Assembly (NCBI GenBank): GCA_027451425.1
Contig: DAIDJH010000070.1
Span: 1 to 8,258 of the forward strand
Reading direction: 5' to 3'
Origin: Bdellovibrionales bacterium
GTDB lineage: Bacteria; Bdellovibrionota; Bdellovibrionia; Bdellovibrionales; UBA1609
Length of the DNA stretch: 8,258 nt
A program made the position numbers and the translations under genes. How positions within the stretch are numbered: position 1 is the stretch's first letter; each line of letters begins with the position of its first letter. The notes under the pieces are model-generated. The model was given only the letters and a program-made list of their open reading frames with translations. It ran no database searches and was not told the DNA's origin. Below, one piece after another: positions 6,149 to 8,258 of this stretch.

Positions 6149-6559
6149 ATGATTTATGTTCGCGGTTTCATCGCTGGTTTCGTTTCAACTCTAGTTTTTC
6201 ATCAAGGGTTGTTGGGCATTCTGTACGTCATGAAGGCGACGCCGTTTGTGCCGTTTAATATGGCTTCAACCAAGCCATTTGGTGTGCCGGCGGTTGTATC
6301 GCTGGCATTTTTTGGCGGCGTCTGGGGAGTTGTAATCGCTAAACTGGTGGTAAATGCCGCGCCAGTAAAACAGCTGATGAAGTGGATTGTCTACGGAGCG
6401 ATTGGCCCCACGGCCGTCGCGGTGGCCGTAGTGTTCCCGCTTAAGGGGATTCATTTTCAACCTAAAATTATCCCTGCGGGGTTACTGCTAAACGGTGTTT
6501 GGGGCCTCGGATGTTATTTGATTATGCAAATTCGCATACGACCCAAGGCAGCCGGATAA
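6149..6559 (+). CDS. Four-helix inner-membrane protein, unknown function
   Basis: The 136-residue product has four hydrophobic segments at about 5-27, 47-67, 78-97 and 108-128 and a basic C-terminal end (RIRPKAAG). Landmark stretches are LVFHQGLLGILY (15-26), FNMASTKPFGVPAVVSLAFFGGVWG (36-60) and LLLNGVWGLG (112-121). I recall similar short membrane proteins with the VFHQG...PFGVP...SLAFxGGxWG pattern in Proteobacteria, with no known function. It begins 14 bases after the stop of the exported His/Cys protein and has no evident Shine-Dalgarno of its own (only AGG 13 bases away), which suggests translational coupling to that gene. The two may work together at the inner membrane; this is inferred from position only. 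Confidence 0.78.
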   Translation: MIYVRGFIAGFVSTLVFHQGLLGILYVMKATPFVPFNMASTKPFGVPAVVSLAFFGGVWGVVIAKLVVNAAPVKQLMKWIVYGAIGPTAVAVAVVFPLKGIHFQPKIIPAGLLLNGVWGLGCYLIMQIRIRPKAAG

Positions 6560-6678
6560 TTCGTTGTCACCGGTTGCGACCCAAACAATCTCTATTTGAG
6601 ACGTTTTAAATATGAGCATCTCGGCATTCGAGCCGGCGGGTATGCGGTTTGCAGTAACTTAACTCTAAAAAGGCAAAA
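6560..6678. other. 119-base gap upstream of the phosphoesterase gene
   Basis: No gene was found. An A/T-rich patch at about 6604-6612 (TTTTAAATA) could hold a -10 region, but no matching -35 box is convincing. CGGC/GCCG around 6622-6635 could form only a short stem. AAAAGG (6668-6673) lies 5 bases before the ATG at 6679 and is a plausible Shine-Dalgarno. Confidence 0.4.
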
Positions 6679-7698
6679 ATGAAAAAGCGCCAATATATTA
6701 ATTCAAGAGTGTCTAAAGTGGTGACGCTGTTAGCAACTTCGACACTTCTTGTGGTTTCATTTCAAAACTGCTCAAAGGGATTTACGTCGACTGGCGCCAG
6801 TCAGCTTGCAAGTATAGCGAACCCTCCAGCGGCGCAAAGCACCAGTTCAAGTGGCTCGAGTAGTACCGGTTCTGGATCGTCGCAGAGCGGGTCTGGATCG
6901 TCGCAGAGCGGGTCTGGTTCGCAAGCCTCGGCGCCGTTTCAAAAAGTGCTCATCGTTGTGTTTGAGAATAGCAGCTATAGCGTTGCACTGAGCCAGCCGT
7001 TCTTCGCTCAGTTCGCAAAAGAAGGGGCACTACTCACAAATTTCAGTGCGGAGAGCCATCCTTCACAAGGCAATTACATCGCGCTTGTTGCCGGCGATGA
7101 ATATAACGCGCAATACGACGTCTCGGTTGTCGTGCAAGCGCCAAATGTTGGCGATCTGCTAAGCGCCAGTGGTCTACTTTGGAAGAACTATGCCGAGGGC
7201 TTTCCTGGAAATTGCTATCTTGGTTGGACAGATGGGCTCTATGCCCGCAGACATGTTCCGTTTATAAGCTTTGCCGATGTGGAAAACAATCCAAAGAATT
7301 GCGCAAACGTGGTCAACGCCCAACAGTGGGCAACGGATCTTCAGACCAATTCCTTGCCTGCATATTCGCTTTATTCTCCAAACGTGGATGACGACGGACA
7401 CAATACGTCGGCGGCGTTTGCCTCTCAGTGGTTTTCACAATTTATGTCTAATCTAAGCAAATATCCGAATGCCACTAGCGGTCTTTTGATCATTGCGACA
7501 TTTGATGAGGCAGATAATACTTCTACTACAAATCACGTTTACACGGCTCTGTACGGTGCTGGGATAGTGCCAGGGAGCTCATCAAATCTTGCTTACAACC
7601 ATTACAGTATACTTCGGACCATCGAAGACGATTTGAAGTTGGGCACGCTAAATAAACAAGATTCAGTTGCAACGCCAATTCAGGGTATCTGGAAATAG
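6679..7698 (+). CDS. Phosphoesterase (acid phosphatase AcpA/PhoA-like) lipoprotein
   Basis: This 339-residue protein probably hydrolyses phosphate esters outside the cytoplasm. After a basic start and hydrophobic stretch comes LVVSFQNCSKGF, and Cys31 is the likely lipidation site although the preceding Gln-Asn is unlike a standard lipobox. A Ser/Gly/Gln linker (about 52-84) precedes the catalytic domain at 87-335. The domain shows phosphoesterase-family (PF04185) landmarks in order: VLIVVFENSSY (90-100) with metal-ligand candidate Glu96, ESHPSQGNYIALVAG (125-139) with the probable nucleophile Ser129, SPNVDDDGHNT (233-243) with Asp237-239 and His241, ATFDEADN (273-280) with Asp276/Glu277, and NHYSILRTIEDDLKLG (307-322) with His308. 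All expected catalytic positions are present, so it is probably active. It is shorter than many family members. It has no close operon partner and converges on the repeat protein to its right. Substrate is unknown; phosphomonoester or phospholipid substrates are possible. Confidence 0.88.
   Translation: MKKRQYINSRVSKVVTLLATSTLLVVSFQNCSKGFTSTGASQLASIANPPAAQSTSSSGSSSTGSGSSQSGSGSSQSGSGSQASAPFQKVLIVVFENSSYSVALSQPFFAQFAKEGALLTNFSAESHPSQGNYIALVAGDEYNAQYDVSVVVQAPNVGDLLSASGLLWKNYAEGFPGNCYLGWTDGLYARRHVPFISFADVENNPKNCANVVNAQQWATDLQTNSLPAYSLYSPNVDDDGHNTSAAFASQWFSQFMSNLSKYPNATSGLLIIATFDEADNTSTTNHVYTALYGAGIVPGSSSNLAYNHYSILRTIEDDLKLGTLNKQDSVATPIQGIWK
6871..6912 (+). repeat. Tandem 21-bp repeat in the linker of the phosphoesterase
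   Basis: Two exact 21-bp copies (6871-6891 and 6892-6912), followed by a partial third, encode the heptad SGSSQSG in the Ser/Gly linker. Copy-number change would alter linker length by seven residues with the frame kept. Confidence 0.85.
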
Positions 7699-7748
7699 TC
7701 CATAACCCGTTAAAACTTGCGATACACGATCTCGCATTGGCGTGCACA

Positions 7749-8258
7749 TCACGGAACATACACCCAAGCCGCTCCCGCACTAGAGTTATCGCCATCTCCG
7801 CCGACGATGGCGGTGTTACCGTCAGCACTCAGCGCAACTGATGATCCCTGCCAGACCGTGCCGCCGACGGCACCCGTGCCGACAAGTTTTGATCCTTGCT
7901 GTGACCAAGTGCTGCCCGTTCGAGTGAACACCCACGCCGCTCCCGCATTCGAGTTATCGAACCATCCGCCGACGATGGCGGTGTCGCCGTCCGCACTCAG
8001 AGCGACTGAGACGCCCTGCCAGGCAGCCCCGGTGGCGCCGGTACCCACGAGTTTTGATCCTTGTTGGGTAGTCGTTACACCAGTGGCTGTGACTGTGAAA
8101 TTCGACGTGCTGTTAAAGCTGCCACTCGATGTTGTGGCAGAAATCGCGCCCGAGGTTGACCCAGGCATGACCAGAACTTGAGCGGAATTTGTGCTTTTGT
8201 TTACGATGATTGTTGCGACACCGCCAACGGTCACAGATTGTAGCGTGGATAAGTCACC
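7749..8258 (-). CDS. Repeat protein with IPT/TIG-like and FG-GAP-like repeats (C-terminal part)
   Basis: The frame is open through the right edge; the upstream codons read GDLSTLQSVTVGGVATI, so the GTG at 8234 is not the start and the N-terminus is missing. The first 60 or so visible residues, with VTVGGVATIIVN, VLVMPGSTSG and a closing FTVTATGV, look like the end of an IPT/TIG-type beta-sandwich. Two repeats follow, QQGSKLVGTGATGAAWQG...SVALSADGDTAIVGG...GAAWVFTRT and a close copy ending in GAAWVYVP. SVALSADGxTAIVGG is typical of FG-GAP_2-like repeats that build beta-propellers or adhesin-like surface proteins. The protein is probably exported and involved in surface binding, but that is family-level inference. 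It stops right at the end of a repeat unit, without any C-terminal anchor or sorting domain visible. It converges on the phosphoesterase gene with a 50-base gap. Confidence 0.8.
   Translation of the reverse strand, partial: GDLSTLQSVTVGGVATIIVNKSTNSAQVLVMPGSTSGAISATTSSGSFNSTSNFTVTATGVTTTQQGSKLVGTGATGAAWQGVSVALSADGDTAIVGGWFDNSNAGAAWVFTRTGSTWSQQGSKLVGTGAVGGTVWQGSSVALSADGNTAIVGGDGDNSSAGAAWVYVP
7763..8060 (-). repeat. Two imperfect direct repeats of about 168 bp
   Basis: Matching blocks recur at a spacing of 168 bp at one end (GCCGCTCCCGC at 7768 and 7936) and 165 bp at the other (GTTTTGATCC at 7886 and 8051). The 3-bp difference is the one-residue indel between VGTGAVGGTVWQG and VGTGATGAAWQG. 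These are the DNA copies of the 55-56 residue protein repeat; more copies probably lie beyond the window. Confidence 0.85.

Noticed and set aside
7741..7753. CGTG/CACG hairpin as terminator between the phosphoesterase and the repeat protein
   Set aside because: The stem is only four base pairs with no T-run on either strand.
7526..7828. 100-codon - strand frame as a continuation of the repeat protein by frameshift
   Set aside because: Its translation contains no FG-GAP-like repeat sequence, and most of it lies opposite the phosphoesterase coding region.

Overview
The window looks like a compact chromosome segment from a Gram-negative bacterium: short intergenic gaps, several Sec signal peptides, one predicted lipoprotein and clear Shine-Dalgarno sequences. 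The lipoprotein at 6679-7698 carries a 'SFQNCSKGF' Cys region. From memory, this atypical 'FQNC' context recurs in lipoproteins of Bdellovibrio-like bacteria (Bdellovibrionota), so I favour that group. This is an inference that I could not test. There are no rRNA, tRNA, CRISPR, IS or phage genes.

Layout. (1) 1-1143, + strand: two TPM-domain membrane proteins in tandem, the first cut by the window edge. They form the widespread COG1512/COG3762-type pair that often sits beside lemA. (2) 1177-2856, - strand: a large orphan protein with a signal peptide, a soluble N-terminal half and a multi-pass C-terminal half. (3) 2996-3619, + strand: an exported cyclophilin-type peptidyl-prolyl isomerase, divergent from the orphan. 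(4) 3628-5547, - strand: a probable operon of a DUF2892/YgaP-like small membrane protein, a LOG/TIGR00730 nucleotide phosphoribohydrolase-like protein and a PPK2 polyphosphate kinase of class III type. The last two families both use nucleoside monophosphates such as AMP. (5) 5548-5726: a motif-rich divergent control region with a perfect 10-bp inverted repeat whose outer ends read as -35-like TTGAC boxes, plus a perfect 12-bp palindrome. (6) 5727-6559, + strand: a small exported His/Cys-containing protein followed by a four-helix membrane protein, both of unknown function. (7) 6679-7698, + strand: a lipoprotein of the AcpA/PhoA-like phosphoesterase family with a Ser/Gly-rich linker. (8) 7749-8258, - strand: the C-terminal part of a repeat protein with an IPT/TIG-like domain and two FG-GAP-like 55-56 residue repeats, running out of the window.

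I see no unmistakable new multi-gene system. The most promising leads are the LOG-PPK2 pair (two fates for AMP in one operon), the orphan 559-residue membrane protein, and the divergent control region with its uncharacterised exported-protein/membrane-protein pair.
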